A stretch of DNA of 64,000 bases from Salmonella enterica subsp. enterica serovar Choleraesuis (GCA_022846635.1 AP025685.1:2232001-2296000), one strand, 5' to 3'. Numbered from the stretch's first letter, positions 28,281 through 38,161 are shown. A program made the numbers and translations. The notes: generated by a model not told the origin, from the sequence alone.

Positions 28281-29534
28281 ATGCGTATCATTACGGAATT
28301 AGATAATTCATCACATCTGGATGTAACGAGTTATTTATCAATGCTTTTACCAAATCATGAGTTAAATATCCTCCCGGAAAGCAATAGCCAGGACCAAACT
28401 AAAAAGATTTCAACTTATTTTTGGGATCAGACACACTGCGACGCTATCGAGGCCTCATTGAGTCAGTCTGCAGCTAGATTGCTACATGTTCGCGCAAAAT
28501 GCGGCATGGAAACCATTAATCAGGATTTTCCACCTTTAGCGACAGAAAAAGTCATTGGCCATGGTTACACCTATCTTAAAACCTCTTACGCCAATTTAAT
28601 TCCTGGCACACCGGCGATATGGCGAAAAACAGATCAGGCTACGACCTATTTTATTTTTGATGATACATTCTGGGCTAATGAAATTGTCAATATTAATGTT
28701 CCCGGAGCTACAGATAAAAATGAAATAGATAAAATAGGTATTAGCCTATTATCCAGTCTAGGCATGGCCGTAGTGGAAGGTTTCATGGGTTCTGTAGGCT
28801 CATCCATTTTCGATAAAATATTCGGTTCAAAAACAAATCATTTTGATGAGCTTTATAAAAAAATAAGTGGAGTCATTAAAGATGAATTGTCAAAAAATGA
28901 AATAGATCTTGTAGATGGAAAGCTAAATGGCGTAATTGTTTTTGTAAGAAACGAATACAACCCAATGCGTAATAGCGGCCTCTATAAAAAAGAAGTTCTT
29001 TTTTCCACATTAAAACCACATCATAATAACCTTTACGAACATATTGGGATTTTATCTCACAATCGTTATGAACGACTGGGATTATCTGGATACATGGCCT
29101 GTATCTATGAATATATATTATTAACTCAGGAGCTAGCAAATATAGATCCCAATGTTCCCTCAGTAGATAAGTCTGCTTACCTCCAGACAATACAGGCTAC
29201 TGCTAACGATGCTATAAACCACGTTACACGGGTGGCAAATGACGTATGCAACTCACGACGCAACTTTATTTCAGTTAAAACATTTAAAAAAGGGCATGCC
29301 TGTGGTCATGATGTTGTAGTTACCACCCACTATCAATGGCATGATTCATATACAAACACTTGGTCACAAGAGTTTTCTTATAATTCAAGCAATAAAAAAT
29401 ATAACCCAGAGAATGACTGCAGGGACCGCGCTAATGAGAGAAAGGCGGCCATGTACAATGAGCTCTACTCTGAATTGATGGTTCAAAACTTCCTGAATGC
29501 AATGAATAAACTAAAAAACAAGCCAATGCCATAA
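28281..29534 (+). CDS. Orphan AT-rich gene; possible Cry-toxin-like helical domain
   Basis: 417 aa from ATG 28281, which follows GGAG with 8-bp spacing. Base composition is much lower in GC than its neighbours, suggesting transfer. Residues about 145-245 read as amphipathic and hydrophobic helices (ISLLSSLGMAVVEGFMGSV, GSSIFDKIFGS, ELYKKISGVIKDELSKNEID). Their order and spacing recall helices of domain I of Bacillus Cry pore-forming toxins. There is no signal peptide. The C-terminal half has no domain I recognise. Could be a pore-forming toxin-like or insect-interaction protein; this is inference from pattern only. Confidence 0.6.
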   Translation: MRIITELDNSSHLDVTSYLSMLLPNHELNILPESNSQDQTKKISTYFWDQTHCDAIEASLSQSAARLLHVRAKCGMETINQDFPPLATEKVIGHGYTYLKTSYANLIPGTPAIWRKTDQATTYFIFDDTFWANEIVNINVPGATDKNEIDKIGISLLSSLGMAVVEGFMGSVGSSIFDKIFGSKTNHFDELYKKISGVIKDELSKNEIDLVDGKLNGVIVFVRNEYNPMRNSGLYKKEVLFSTLKPHHNNLYEHIGILSHNRYERLGLSGYMACIYEYILLTQELANIDPNVPSVDKSAYLQTIQATANDAINHVTRVANDVCNSRRNFISVKTFKKGHACGHDVVVTTHYQWHDSYTNTWSQEFSYNSSNKKYNPENDCRDRANERKAAMYNELYSELMVQNFLNAMNKLKNKPMP

Positions 29535-29550
29535 TTGGTAAGTAAATAAC

Positions 29551-29571
29551 AAAGCCCGGCTTCCGGGCTTT
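29551..29571. terminator. Hairpin terminator of the AT-rich orphan
   Basis: AAAGCCCGG-CTT-CCGGGCTTT, a 9-bp perfect stem 17 bp after the stop codon. T residues are within the arm, as in many enterobacterial bidirectional terminators. Confidence 0.8.
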
Positions 29572-29826
29572 GATAGCGGCACTAAACTACTCCATAAAGA
29601 TTAATGCATATAGATGTTAAAAGGTCCGTTTCTGGCACTAAACCCTCAGCCAGATGGACTGACAAACCTGCTATGCTCGAGAAGCGACCCAATACCTAAA
29701 AATCAATAATACGTCCCACCACTTGATATCTAGCGGCAAACTCATTTCAATTGTTTAACAAAATTTTCGCAATGAATTGATTGGCTCGAAGTAAGTGAGT
29801 AGACTCCGCTCTTTCGGGTAAAGAAA

Positions 29827-30447
29827 ATGTCCGTGACCGATTCACTTCTCGCTTTCTCCTTCGCAGCACTACTGCTCACCCTCACTCCGGGCCTTGATAC
29901 GGCTCTTATTCTTCGAACTGCCTGCGCTGAAGGCGGTAAAAGAGCTTTTCAGGCTGCGCTTGGCATTGATGCTGGCTGCTTCATATGGGGGACACTGGTC
30001 GCGTTGGGACTCGGCGCGCTACTGGCAGTTTCAGAGCTGGCTTACACAGTGCTGAAAATTTGTGGTGCCGCCTATCTCAGCTGGCTTGGGTTACAAATGC
30101 TGATACATCCCCGATCTTCTTTCAGTCATGTCGATGGAGATGTTGCTGTTAAGGGAAACTGGTTTATCAGAGGAATGCTCGGGAACCTACTTAATCCCAA
30201 AATGGGCATTTTCTATATCTCTTTTTTGCCGCAATTCATACCTGCCGGGCACTCCCCTGTAATATGGACTTTTATCCTTGTCGGCATCCATGTAACAATC
30301 GGGACGATGTGGTCAGCCATACTTATTTTATCAGCTCATTTTGCGTCGGGTTTCTTGAAGAACAAAAGCGCGATCGGGACCATGGATAGAGCAACCGGTA
30401 GCTTATTTTTGTGGTTCGCGGCCAAACTCGCTTTCGGCTCGAGATAG
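29827..30447 (+). CDS. LysE/RhtB-family amino-acid exporter
   Basis: 206 aa with about six hydrophobic segments. The family signature FAALLLTLTPGLDTALILRTA lies near the N-terminus, and GNLLNPKMGIFYISFLPQFI in the middle. These transporters export amino acids or derivatives. The ribosome binding site is weak (GGGTAAAG). No regulator is adjacent. Substrate unknown. Confidence 0.88.
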   Translation: MSVTDSLLAFSFAALLLTLTPGLDTALILRTACAEGGKRAFQAALGIDAGCFIWGTLVALGLGALLAVSELAYTVLKICGAAYLSWLGLQMLIHPRSSFSHVDGDVAVKGNWFIRGMLGNLLNPKMGIFYISFLPQFIPAGHSPVIWTFILVGIHVTIGTMWSAILILSAHFASGFLKNKSAIGTMDRATGSLFLWFAAKLAFGSR

Positions 30448-30852
30448 ACTAACGTATTTTTGACACCAGGCTGCTGTTGCAGCTCTGGTAATATTAGGCT
30501 TCATGGGCTAAGAGATAGCGAACGTATCATCGGCGTTAAGAACTAGATGACAGACTTTACTTCACGCCCACTTTTCGTCTTACAGATTTTGTCAGGTTGA
30601 GATGTGTTAGCTGAAGTTGAAATTAGAGCTCGTGGTATTTATTTTTGCAGATTGTCCGGGCTTATTTGGATTATTCTTATCCATTTTATTATTTCAAATA
30701 AGACGGCACTAACGATTTAATATTGCAACAGCGTAGTTCTGCCTGAAACAGAACTACGCTGTACGCACTTTGATTTTGACCAGATAACCGCCTCACGGCT
30801 TTATTACGATTTATCTGGCCAATCAAACTCTTCAATAACAAAGCTACAAATT
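30448..30852. other. Intergenic region between lysE-type gene and yeeN
   Basis: About 400 bp between convergent genes. It contains the 13-bp inverted repeat at 30729-30761. No coding frame is supported. Confidence 0.5.
30729..30761. repeat. Perfect 13-bp inverted repeat
   Basis: CAGCGTAGTTCTG-CCTGAAA-CAGAACTACGCTG. It may be a terminator stem of the LysE-type gene although no T run follows; it is also longer than most terminator stems. Confidence 0.7.
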
Positions 30853-30881
30853 AAAAAATCTGCCGTAATGACAGATTTTTT
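30853..30881 (-). terminator. Rho-independent terminator of yeeN
   Basis: AAAAAATCTG / CAGATTTTTT, a 10-bp stem 9 bp after the yeeN stop. A T run ends the stem on both strands. Confidence 0.85.
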
Positions 30882-30889
30882 ATTTACAC

Positions 30890-31606
30890 TTAGAGGTTTG
30901 AAACGTTGTGATATACTTTTTGAACATCATCATCATCTTCAAGGGCGTCAATAAGTCCCGCAAAGATTTCTAAATCTTCTGGTGCAAGCTCAATTTCTGC
31001 CTGGGCAATCATTTCTAATTCTGTGGTTAAGAATTCAGTAATTCCGGCGGCTTTTAGCGCTGCAATTCCTTTATGGAAATCGGCAAACTCTGTATAAACA
31101 ACGATATTGCCTTCGTCTTCAGTGACATCACGAACATCAACTTCAGCATTAAGCAAAGTTTCAAAAACCTGGTCAGGATCTGTCCCTTTAAACACAATAA
31201 CACCTGTGTTATCAAAGAGATAGCTTACCGAACCCGCTGCACCAATATTTCCGCCTTTTTTCTTGAAAATGTCGCGAACGTTAGCAATCGTACGGTTAAC
31301 ATTGGAGGTCAACGTTTCAGCAATAACCATGGAACCATTTGGGCCAAAGCCTTCGTAACGCCCAGGTGCGAAGGTTTCATCACCGCCGCCTTTAGCTTTA
31401 TCAATGGCTTTATCAATAACGTGCTTTGGAACTTGCGCCTGTTTTGCACGCTCAATAACGAATTTTAGAGACGTGTTTAGTTCTGGATCTGGCTCACCTT
31501 GCTTAGCAATGGCATAAATTTCTTTGCCGAATTTTGCATATATATTAGACGTTGCACCGTCTTTAGCCGTTTTTTTAGCAACAATATTGGCCCATTTACG
31601 TCCCAC
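30890..31606 (-). CDS. yeeN: YeeN, YebC/PmpR-family protein
   Basis: 238 aa, the same length as E. coli YeeN and nearly identical to it ([54 protein letters not shown]). The YebC family includes DNA-binding regulators and ribosome-associated factors that relieve stalling at proline-rich stretches. YeeN is the shorter-known paralogue. The coding sequence is more AT-rich than the nearby core genes. Monocistronic, with a terminator. Confidence 0.95.
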   Translation of the reverse strand: MGRKWANIVAKKTAKDGATSNIYAKFGKEIYAIAKQGEPDPELNTSLKFVIERAKQAQVPKHVIDKAIDKAKGGGDETFAPGRYEGFGPNGSMVIAETLTSNVNRTIANVRDIFKKKGGNIGAAGSVSYLFDNTGVIVFKGTDPDQVFETLLNAEVDVRDVTEDEGNIVVYTEFADFHKGIAALKAAGITEFLTTELEMIAQAEIELAPEDLEIFAGLIDALEDDDDVQKVYHNVSNL

Positions 31607-32437
31607 TGGAATCGTCTCCCCAAAAATTTATTTACATTACTGACAGGTTGATAACCTACAGGTTTTTTCTGCCGTATTATATCATGATATGTAAATTTTC
31701 GTCTACGAAAAATAAAAATAGCTCGTTTTTACAGTATGTTATTTTATTTTTATAAATAAGTAATATTATGGATGCGTTATTCCCTGCTCTTCCTCCGGCT
31801 TTGTCTTTTTTATTATTAATAACTGAAACGAAGTAATAATAAATATATCAAGAGAAATGGCGGTGATAATTCAAGAGCTATCAGGGTAGACGCTGTGCGG
31901 CTTACGGCGAGATTCATGATATTGCGAGCCACACCCCATTTATGTTCTTTGAATACCTGGCTTACGTGGGTTGTATTTAGTAGAAAACTATTTTAGCCAC
32001 AGGCTATGGATGACTAAAGGGGCCTTGAGCACAACGGGGGGAATTGGAACAAGCTGAATAGATAGATAATCCTACATTAAAGGGTTTAGATACAGCATGC
32101 ACTAAATAGCTATCAACACCTCTATATTTTCAGTACGAGAATCATAGGCAAAGCCGGATTATATAGCAGTCATTTGAAATGCAATTTATGTAGTGTAACA
32201 TTTCCCTTTACATAAAATGCTGACACCTGCATCAAGTGCAGCGCGAATAAGCTCGTAAGTTAAACGTCCACGCGGAGCGAAAAGCAGACATTAAGCTGTC
32301 ACGTTATGACACTTTACGTAGTCAATGAGTCCTACGATATAGAGCGTCTGATGATATCAATCCTGGCCCTCAAAGCCACAACTAACGTGAGGGCCAGAAC
32401 TGTCCATGAATAAAATCAGAAGTGGACTCATCCGGGT
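31607..32437. other. Long gap with no supported gene
   Basis: About 830 bp, AT-rich at the yeeN side. The yeeN promoter lies at its left end. Near the right end an inverted repeat CTGGCCCTCA / TGAGGGCCAG (32363-32397) lies downstream of the cupin gene and may terminate it. Both strands are broken by stops throughout. It may be decayed sequence, but no parent gene could be recognised. Confidence 0.5.
32363..32397 (-). terminator. Inverted repeat downstream of the cupin gene
   Basis: A 10-bp perfect stem with a 15-nt loop, 41 bp after the cupin stop. No T run follows, so its role as a terminator is uncertain. Confidence 0.45.
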
Positions 32438-32902
32438 TTATAAATAGCGCAACCCATATTTTTGTTGAAGCTGTACCATCAGTTCCGGGTCAGGCTTCCC
32501 GGGCGCTGAGCGATGAATCAACTCTCCCGCCTCCTTGAAGAAGCCTTCAGCACCGCCTGGCGTAAAAGAGGTAAGAAAACGGCAGTCGGTATCCCCATGA
32601 TTCTTAAAATACTGCTCAACGCCTCGTGGTGCGACGACATAGCTACCCGGCTCCGCCAGGTAAACGCTCTCACCAATATGCATGGTGAGTTCTCCTTCAA
32701 GAATAAAGTTATTTTCATCCTCCCCTTTATGGATATGTCTCGGCACAATGCCCCCGGGAGGGAGGACCGTTTCCATAAGCGAATAGATACCGCCGGTTTC
32801 ATTTGCAAACACCTTAATGCTCATGCTTGCCCCGGTGGGGTGTATGACATGATGCCCCTCATCAGAACTCACCATACGTGCCGTAACTGCGCGACTATTC
32901 AT
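32438..32902 (-). CDS. Cupin-domain protein
   Basis: 154 aa from ATG 32902, which follows a strong GGAGGAAAGT. It has a single cupin barrel: PPGGIVPRHIHKGEDENNFILEGELTMHIG carries the HxH...E metal motif, and GSYVVAPRGVEQYFKNHG is the second motif. It could be a small dioxygenase, isomerase or binding protein. It is divergent from an AraC regulator at 33029, the likely controller. Function not assignable. Confidence 0.87.
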   Translation of the reverse strand: MNSRAVTARMVSSDEGHHVIHPTGASMSIKVFANETGGIYSLMETVLPPGGIVPRHIHKGEDENNFILEGELTMHIGESVYLAEPGSYVVAPRGVEQYFKNHGDTDCRFLTSFTPGGAEGFFKEAGELIHRSAPGKPDPELMVQLQQKYGLRYL

Positions 32903-33028
32903 ACTTTCCTCCGGAAATTTCAAAGATGTGATAGCGAGATTGCCATCTCATGCCGGAAGAAGATTTTATCGGTATTTTTTATGGCGTAATTTATAATTTA
33001 AGTCACATTATCTTCAAAAAACGTCAAA

Positions 33029-33808
33029 ATGATCGAGAATATAACCCATCTAAATGCCCTTCCCTCAGGCATTGTTAGCGCAAGAGGCTTTACAGCGCTG
33101 ACCGAAAGCCTGTCAAAACCGGGGGCACACCACCATATGCATGGGCAGCTAGTCCTGTCTTTACAAGGTAACGTGGCATGCGAAGTTGCCGGTAACCATT
33201 GGATAGTGCCGCCTCACTGCGCACTCTGGGTTCCTGCCGGTCTCTCTCACGAAAGCCGTGCTTCAGCTAATGCACAGGGCTATTTTCTTTTTATTGACGC
33301 ATCAGTCGACTCGCTTCCAGAAACCTGCTGTACGTTCAGTATTAGCGCTATGCTACGCGAAATGATTATTGAGTTATGCTGTGGACGAACTAATCGCAGT
33401 GCATCTGGCAAAACTCTCCTCAGCCATTTACTCCTCGATGAGTTAAATGCCATGCCCTTAGTCAACACCCACTTCCCGATGCCATCGGCTCCGAGATTGC
33501 GACGTATGGCAGAGGCGCTGATTTCAAACCCTGGCGATAGAAAAACGCTCAAGCAATGGTCTGCTATTGTGGGAATGAGCGAGCGCACACTGGGACGTCA
33601 TTTGTTTGAACAAACAGGAATGTCTTTCGGAAAATGGCGCCGGCAGCTGCATCTGATGGTGGCGCTTAAGCGTCTAACTGAAGGCTATAATGTCCAGCAG
33701 GTTGCAGGTGATCTTGGATATGAGTCCGTAACCAGCTTTATTACTATGTTCAAACAGGCATTTGGTACTACCCCCGCAAAATATGCATCATCGTTTAGTA
33801 TCAAATAA
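33029..33808 (+). CDS. AraC-family transcriptional regulator with N-terminal cupin
   Basis: 259 aa. The N-terminal cupin-like sensor contains HHHMHGQLVLSLQGNVACEV. The C-terminal AraC double HTH reads TLKQWSAIVGMSERTLGRHLFEQTGMSFGKWRRQ and VAGDLGYESVTSFITMFKQAFGTTPAKYA. Layout resembles the NimR/RipA-like group. It is divergent from the cupin gene at 32902. Confidence 0.9.
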   Translation: MIENITHLNALPSGIVSARGFTALTESLSKPGAHHHMHGQLVLSLQGNVACEVAGNHWIVPPHCALWVPAGLSHESRASANAQGYFLFIDASVDSLPETCCTFSISAMLREMIIELCCGRTNRSASGKTLLSHLLLDELNAMPLVNTHFPMPSAPRLRRMAEALISNPGDRKTLKQWSAIVGMSERTLGRHLFEQTGMSFGKWRRQLHLMVALKRLTEGYNVQQVAGDLGYESVTSFITMFKQAFGTTPAKYASSFSIK

Positions 33809-33986
33809 CTACGCGGACTTACAAAATATGAGCAATGAAGCCGTTTGTCCCTAGCCTCTCACAAAGCCTGACGCTATTCCCAACTGTTTATCTAATATGG
33901 GAGAACAACGTCACCTGGCGGGCTTAAAAAAAATATTGGTATGGGGCTGCGTATTCTGCTTCGACCACAGTGGGGCAAAACAAGTG
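33809..33986. other. Intergenic spacer between convergent genes
   Basis: Left part of a 334-bp gap between the AraC gene (plus) and the SDR gene (minus). Nothing recognisable is present apart from the terminator at 33987-34022. Confidence 0.45.
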
Positions 33987-34022
33987 AAAAAATGCAATCG
34001 GGAGCTTACTCCGCGATTGCAT
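33987..34022 (-). terminator. Rho-independent terminator of the SDR gene
   Basis: Minus strand: AATGCAATCG ... CGATTGCATT with an inner GGAG/CTCC stem and TAAG loop, ending in six T residues. It lies 120 bp after the SDR stop. Confidence 0.8.
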
Positions 34023-34142
34023 TGGTAATGACATCAGTCTGATTAACCCTGTTGTCAGACGCAATACACACTCTGTAAATCTGGCAGAGGCAAACAACAC
34101 CACGCAATACAGCTGTGCGGAATGCGTTGTCAGTAGCGAGTG

Positions 34143-34889
34143 TTAGTGCCGGGTGTTGAGTGCCAGAAAAACCTCATCGTATTTCCCATTTCGTTCAGCA
34201 AAACGAAAGAGTTTACTCCGCTCGACATTCACTTCTTTTAACGCGCTGTCAGACTGGAGCAGAGTCATAACCTCATCGATGAACGCTTCCAGCGGCATCG
34301 CCATCTCACTGTCTTTATTTCCGTGTAAATCGGTTTGCACCATCGGCGGCGTAATCTCAACAATGCGAATCCCGGTATCACGCAACTGAAAGCGCAGAGA
34401 TTCAGTCCAGGAGTGAAACCCGGCCTTTGCTGCGCAGTAAGACGGTACTCGAGCGTAAGGCATAAATGCCAGATCGGAAGTCACATTGATAACGGCACTT
34501 TTTGGCTGGGTGAGTAAATGGGGTAACAATGCGCCGGTCAGTATCATAGGCCCGGTAAGATTGGTGGCGATTGAAGTCTGCATGGTTACGGGTTCCGGAT
34601 GGGTTAGATCCTCAGCAAACTGCACACCCGCATTGTTAATCAATATATTAATCTCAGGGAAATGATTAAGCAGGCGCTGAGCTACATCTTCCAGGCTGTC
34701 GGTATTGCTGAGATCCATAACCTGATACTGCATGCCAGGATTCGCATCGCATACCTGCTTTAATACCGACTCGCGTCGTCCGGCAATAATCACTTGATTA
34801 TCCGCGCGAAAAAGCGCCTCTGCCAGCCCACGTCCAATACCGCTACCGCCGCCGGTTATCAAAATGGTATTCCCGCTTAATTTCATCAT
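34143..34889 (-). CDS. SDR-family oxidoreductase (DltE-like)
   Basis: 248 aa from the tandem ATG at 34889 (MMKLSGNTILITGGGSGIG). The cofactor motif TGGGSGIG is at the start, followed by NNAGVQFAEDL, a catalytic serine in VTSDLAFMP and YCAAKAG. A longer frame to 34931 has no support. It is divergent from the AraC gene at 35024. This subgroup acts on short-chain carbonyls or polyols; substrate unknown. Confidence 0.88.
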   Translation of the reverse strand: MMKLSGNTILITGGGSGIGRGLAEALFRADNQVIIAGRRESVLKQVCDANPGMQYQVMDLSNTDSLEDVAQRLLNHFPEINILINNAGVQFAEDLTHPEPVTMQTSIATNLTGPMILTGALLPHLLTQPKSAVINVTSDLAFMPYARVPSYCAAKAGFHSWTESLRFQLRDTGIRIVEITPPMVQTDLHGNKDSEMAMPLEAFIDEVMTLLQSDSALKEVNVERSKLFRFAERNGKYDEVFLALNTRH

Positions 34890-35023
34890 GTTATGTCTCG
34901 CTCTGTTTTTCAGTGAATGGTTATTAGCCATGCGATGCTGCGGGACAGATTATAGAAAGAAGGCCTGGATTATTTATCGCTAAAAATCCAAAATATCAGA
35001 CATATCGTCCAGGAGTAATGAAC

Positions 35024-36007
35024 ATGAGTACGCTTGACTACCTGCTGGAACATCTAAAGCTACAAAGCTCTATTTTCAGCCAACTAACGCTCAATGGTCA
35101 TTGGGGGATAACCAAAGCCCGGCATCCTCAGGGGGCGCCCTTTCATCTGTTGCTATCGGGCGATGCCTGGCTGCGTTTACCCGGACAACAACGGCTTATT
35201 CATCTTAATGAAGGCGATATGGTCATGATTCCCGCCGGACACCAGCACGATTTATTGAGCGAGCCGAATGCACGCACAGTAGCGTTCACCCAATTGCTGG
35301 CGAGCAATGGATATATCACTTCGGGAGAGAATTCACATTTTCAGGTAAGCCGCATAACGGTGGGATTACCGGGAGAGCGGCAAACAAAGCTAGTGACCGG
35401 AATTTTTAATTTTGGTGAATCCCTGCGTAACCCTCTGGTGACTACGCTTCCGGATTACCTCCATCTTAGGGGGGAAAGGAATCCCTGGCTGCCCTCCTCA
35501 CTGGCGCTACTGAGCAGCGAACTTGATTCAGAACAGCCGGGGATGAGCACTATTGCCGTGCGTATGGCAGACATATTATTTGTTCAGGCAATCCGTCATT
35601 ATCTTTCACAGCACCATAACTTCACACCGGGGTGGCTTAACGGCCTGAATGACCCCCAAATTGCGAAATCTCTTGCTCTGATACACCAAAACCCTGCCCA
35701 CCCATGGAATCTTGTGCTGCTCAGTCAGACGATAGGAATGTCTCGTTCACGCTTTGCCGAACGATTTAAAACCCTAATAGGCCAGACACCAATGAGTTAC
35801 CTGACAGAGTGGCGTATGTACCTGGCTGCGGATAGGTTGCGGCACTCGCAAATTCGGTTAACTCAGTTAGCCGCAGAGTCCGGATATGAATCTGACGTAG
35901 CGTTTAGTAAGGCATTCAAAAAGTGGAGCGGCTATACGCCCAGAGCGTTTCGGGCCGGTGAGTCGTCCAGTATAGATCCTGGCAGCGATACCGTATCACC
36001 AGAGTAG
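35024..36007 (+). CDS. AraC-family transcriptional regulator (cupin_6 type)
   Basis: 327 aa from ATG 35024, which has AGGAG with 8-bp spacing; the ATG at 35018 is too close. The N-terminal cupin_6 domain reads HWGITKARHPQGAPFHLLLSGDAWLRLPG and LNEGDMVMIPAGHQHDLL. The C-terminal HTH reads LVLLSQTIGMSRSRFAERFKTLIGQTPMSYLTEWRM and LAAESGYESDVAFSKAFKKWSGYTPRAFR. It is divergent from an SDR gene, its probable target. Confidence 0.91.
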   Translation: MSTLDYLLEHLKLQSSIFSQLTLNGHWGITKARHPQGAPFHLLLSGDAWLRLPGQQRLIHLNEGDMVMIPAGHQHDLLSEPNARTVAFTQLLASNGYITSGENSHFQVSRITVGLPGERQTKLVTGIFNFGESLRNPLVTTLPDYLHLRGERNPWLPSSLALLSSELDSEQPGMSTIAVRMADILFVQAIRHYLSQHHNFTPGWLNGLNDPQIAKSLALIHQNPAHPWNLVLLSQTIGMSRSRFAERFKTLIGQTPMSYLTEWRMYLAADRLRHSQIRLTQLAAESGYESDVAFSKAFKKWSGYTPRAFRAGESSSIDPGSDTVSPE

Positions 36008-36086
36008 CGACCATATCAGGCATCTGTTAGCAGATTTTTTGCATAAAAAACGGTCCGATCGGCCATCATCTTTTTCTACACCACGA

Positions 36087-36998
36087 CTAATCAAAGCCTA
36101 TACGCAACGCGCGAATATTTTGCAGTAAGAGGTTCATCGCGTGGGATATATGCCGATGATGGGGAAAGTAGAGAAATAGCCCTTGAGATTCGATGTTCCA
36201 TTCCGGCAAAACGTGTCGTAGCTGGCCACTGGCCAGCCAGGGTTTAGCATACAGTTCAGGTATATACGCCACTCCCTGATGGCGGCTGGCGGCTTCTGCC
36301 ATTAAGGTGCTGCTGTTAAGCGTCAGCTGACCGGGGACGTCCAGAGACAGTGCTTCGCTACCTCGGGCAAACTCCCACGCATAGCGCCTGCCGCCGGGGA
36401 GGCGCTGACGGATGCAGCGGTGATGCAGCAGATCCCCAGGCGTAGATAGCACAGGAGCCTGACGCAGATATTCGGGTGATGCGACGGTGAGAAATTGAAT
36501 TTTACCGCTGACTCTTATGGCAACCATATCCTGAGGGATATCCTCATACAGGCGTATCCCGGCATCAAAGCCATCGCTGACGATATCGCTGAATGCGTTA
36601 TCTACGACCATATCCAGCTCAATGCCCGGGAATTGTTCCATAAAAGCGTAAACCACATTTTCACAAAGCAGCTTGAGAGCGGCATCGCTCCCATTAATGC
36701 GCAGCGTGCCGCCCTGCATTTTCCCCATCGCCGTGATACTGCCGAGCGTATCATCCATCTCCTGCTGTAAAGGCAATACCCGGGCATAAAACGCCCTTCC
36801 CGCCTCGGTTAGCGCTACGCTGCGGGTAGTGCGATTAAACAAAGTGACCTGGAGCTGTGCCTCCAGCGCTTTCAGGGCATGGCTCAGGGTGGAAGGCTTC
36901 ATGCCCAGCAGTTCAGCGGCCCGCCGAAAGTTGCTCTGCTCGGCCAGGGTGATAAATATCTGTAGCTCACTCCACGAAGGTCTTTTCATTGATGGCAT
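36087..36998 (-). CDS. LysR-family transcriptional regulator
   Basis: 303 aa. N-terminal winged helix FRRAAELLGMKPSTLSHALKALEAQLQVTLFNRTTRSVALTEAG, then an effector domain of the CrgA/AaeR-like branch. The start at 36998 or the ATG three codons later cannot be separated. It is divergent from the SDR gene at 37088, with only about 90 bp between them. Confidence 0.9.
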   Translation of the reverse strand: MPSMKRPSWSELQIFITLAEQSNFRRAAELLGMKPSTLSHALKALEAQLQVTLFNRTTRSVALTEAGRAFYARVLPLQQEMDDTLGSITAMGKMQGGTLRINGSDAALKLLCENVVYAFMEQFPGIELDMVVDNAFSDIVSDGFDAGIRLYEDIPQDMVAIRVSGKIQFLTVASPEYLRQAPVLSTPGDLLHHRCIRQRLPGGRRYAWEFARGSEALSLDVPGQLTLNSSTLMAEAASRHQGVAYIPELYAKPWLASGQLRHVLPEWNIESQGLFLYFPHHRHISHAMNLLLQNIRALRIGFD

Positions 36999-37087
36999 TT
37001 CTTCATTAATTCATGCAATCCATGGGTTATTAATCTAACAGTAAACGTGTCTTAAGCTGGTTTTATCTTCACTGACAGGAGGCGTTT

Positions 37088-37912
37088 ATGAACAGAACCT
37101 GGTTTATCACCGGCACATCTTCAGGCCTGGGCCGTTTGATGACGGAAAAATTACTGGCGCGGGGTGACCGCGTTGTTGCCACGCTGCGTCAGGTAGATAA
37201 GCTTAGCTCACTGCAAACCCGGTACAGCAACCAGCTCCTTTTACTTCCTCTGGAACTGACAAAAAGCGCCAGCCTGCGCAAGGCGGTGGCGGAAGCCTTC
37301 GCATGGGCCGGTAAAGTTGAGGTGGTGGTCAGCAATGCCGGGTACGGTTTATTTGGCGCGGCAGAGGAACTGGATGACGCGCAAATAGAGCGTCAGCTGG
37401 CTACTAACCTGACAGGCTCCATTCAATTAATTCGCGCCGTAATCCCTTTACTGCGCGCTCAGGGCGGCGGGCGGATTGTGCAGGTGTCGTCCGAAGGTGG
37501 GCAGATTGCTTACCCAAATTTCAGCCTGTATCACGCTACTAAATGGGGTATCGAAGGGTTTATTGAATCCGTATCACAGGAAGTCAGCGAGTTTGGTATC
37601 GACTTTATTATCGCCGAGCCGGGGCCGACAGAAACCGGCTTTGCTACTGGTCTCGACCAGGCTGAAGCGCTGCCCTGTTATCGGGATACGGCATCGGGCA
37701 GGATGCGTAACGCCTTAGCTTCGGGTGAGTTTAAAATTACCGGAGATGTGGCCAAAACCGTGGATGCGATTATTGCCTGCGCCGATGAAAAGCACCCGCC
37801 GCTGCGCTTACCGCTGGGCAGTACCGCCTTTTTCAATATTCATAAAGCGCTTAAAGCGCGGCTTCTGGCTCTGGAGTCTTGCGAGCAGGTGGCGCGATCA
37901 ACAGATGTGTAA
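37088..37912 (+). CDS. SDR-family oxidoreductase
   Basis: 274 aa. Cofactor motif TGTSSGLG (residues about 8-15), NAGYGLFG, catalytic serine in VSSEGGQIAYP and YHATKWGIEGF. It has the longer C-terminal part of classical SDRs in the retinol-dehydrogenase-like cluster. The ribosome binding site AGGAGG lies just upstream. Probably regulated by the divergent LysR gene. Substrate unknown. Confidence 0.9.
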   Translation: MNRTWFITGTSSGLGRLMTEKLLARGDRVVATLRQVDKLSSLQTRYSNQLLLLPLELTKSASLRKAVAEAFAWAGKVEVVVSNAGYGLFGAAEELDDAQIERQLATNLTGSIQLIRAVIPLLRAQGGGRIVQVSSEGGQIAYPNFSLYHATKWGIEGFIESVSQEVSEFGIDFIIAEPGPTETGFATGLDQAEALPCYRDTASGRMRNALASGEFKITGDVAKTVDAIIACADEKHPPLRLPLGSTAFFNIHKALKARLLALESCEQVARSTDV

Positions 37913-38161
37913 TTAATCTAACCATCAGGCTCCTTGTCGATCTCGGGGCCTGGTCATCAGGGAGTTGACGAGAGCGGCGAATATTCAACAAGCGAATAAA
38001 CGGGTAGAGAAATAACAGCCATGCGCGAATGATTTGTCTATCACGTGATATCCCAAACCGTTAAAACTTATTGAGTAACATCAATTTCAATACGAGGTGG
38101 CCACATCAACACCGCTCACATTTATATTTCCATGGCGATGCGATTAAGGGGCCACCCGAAA

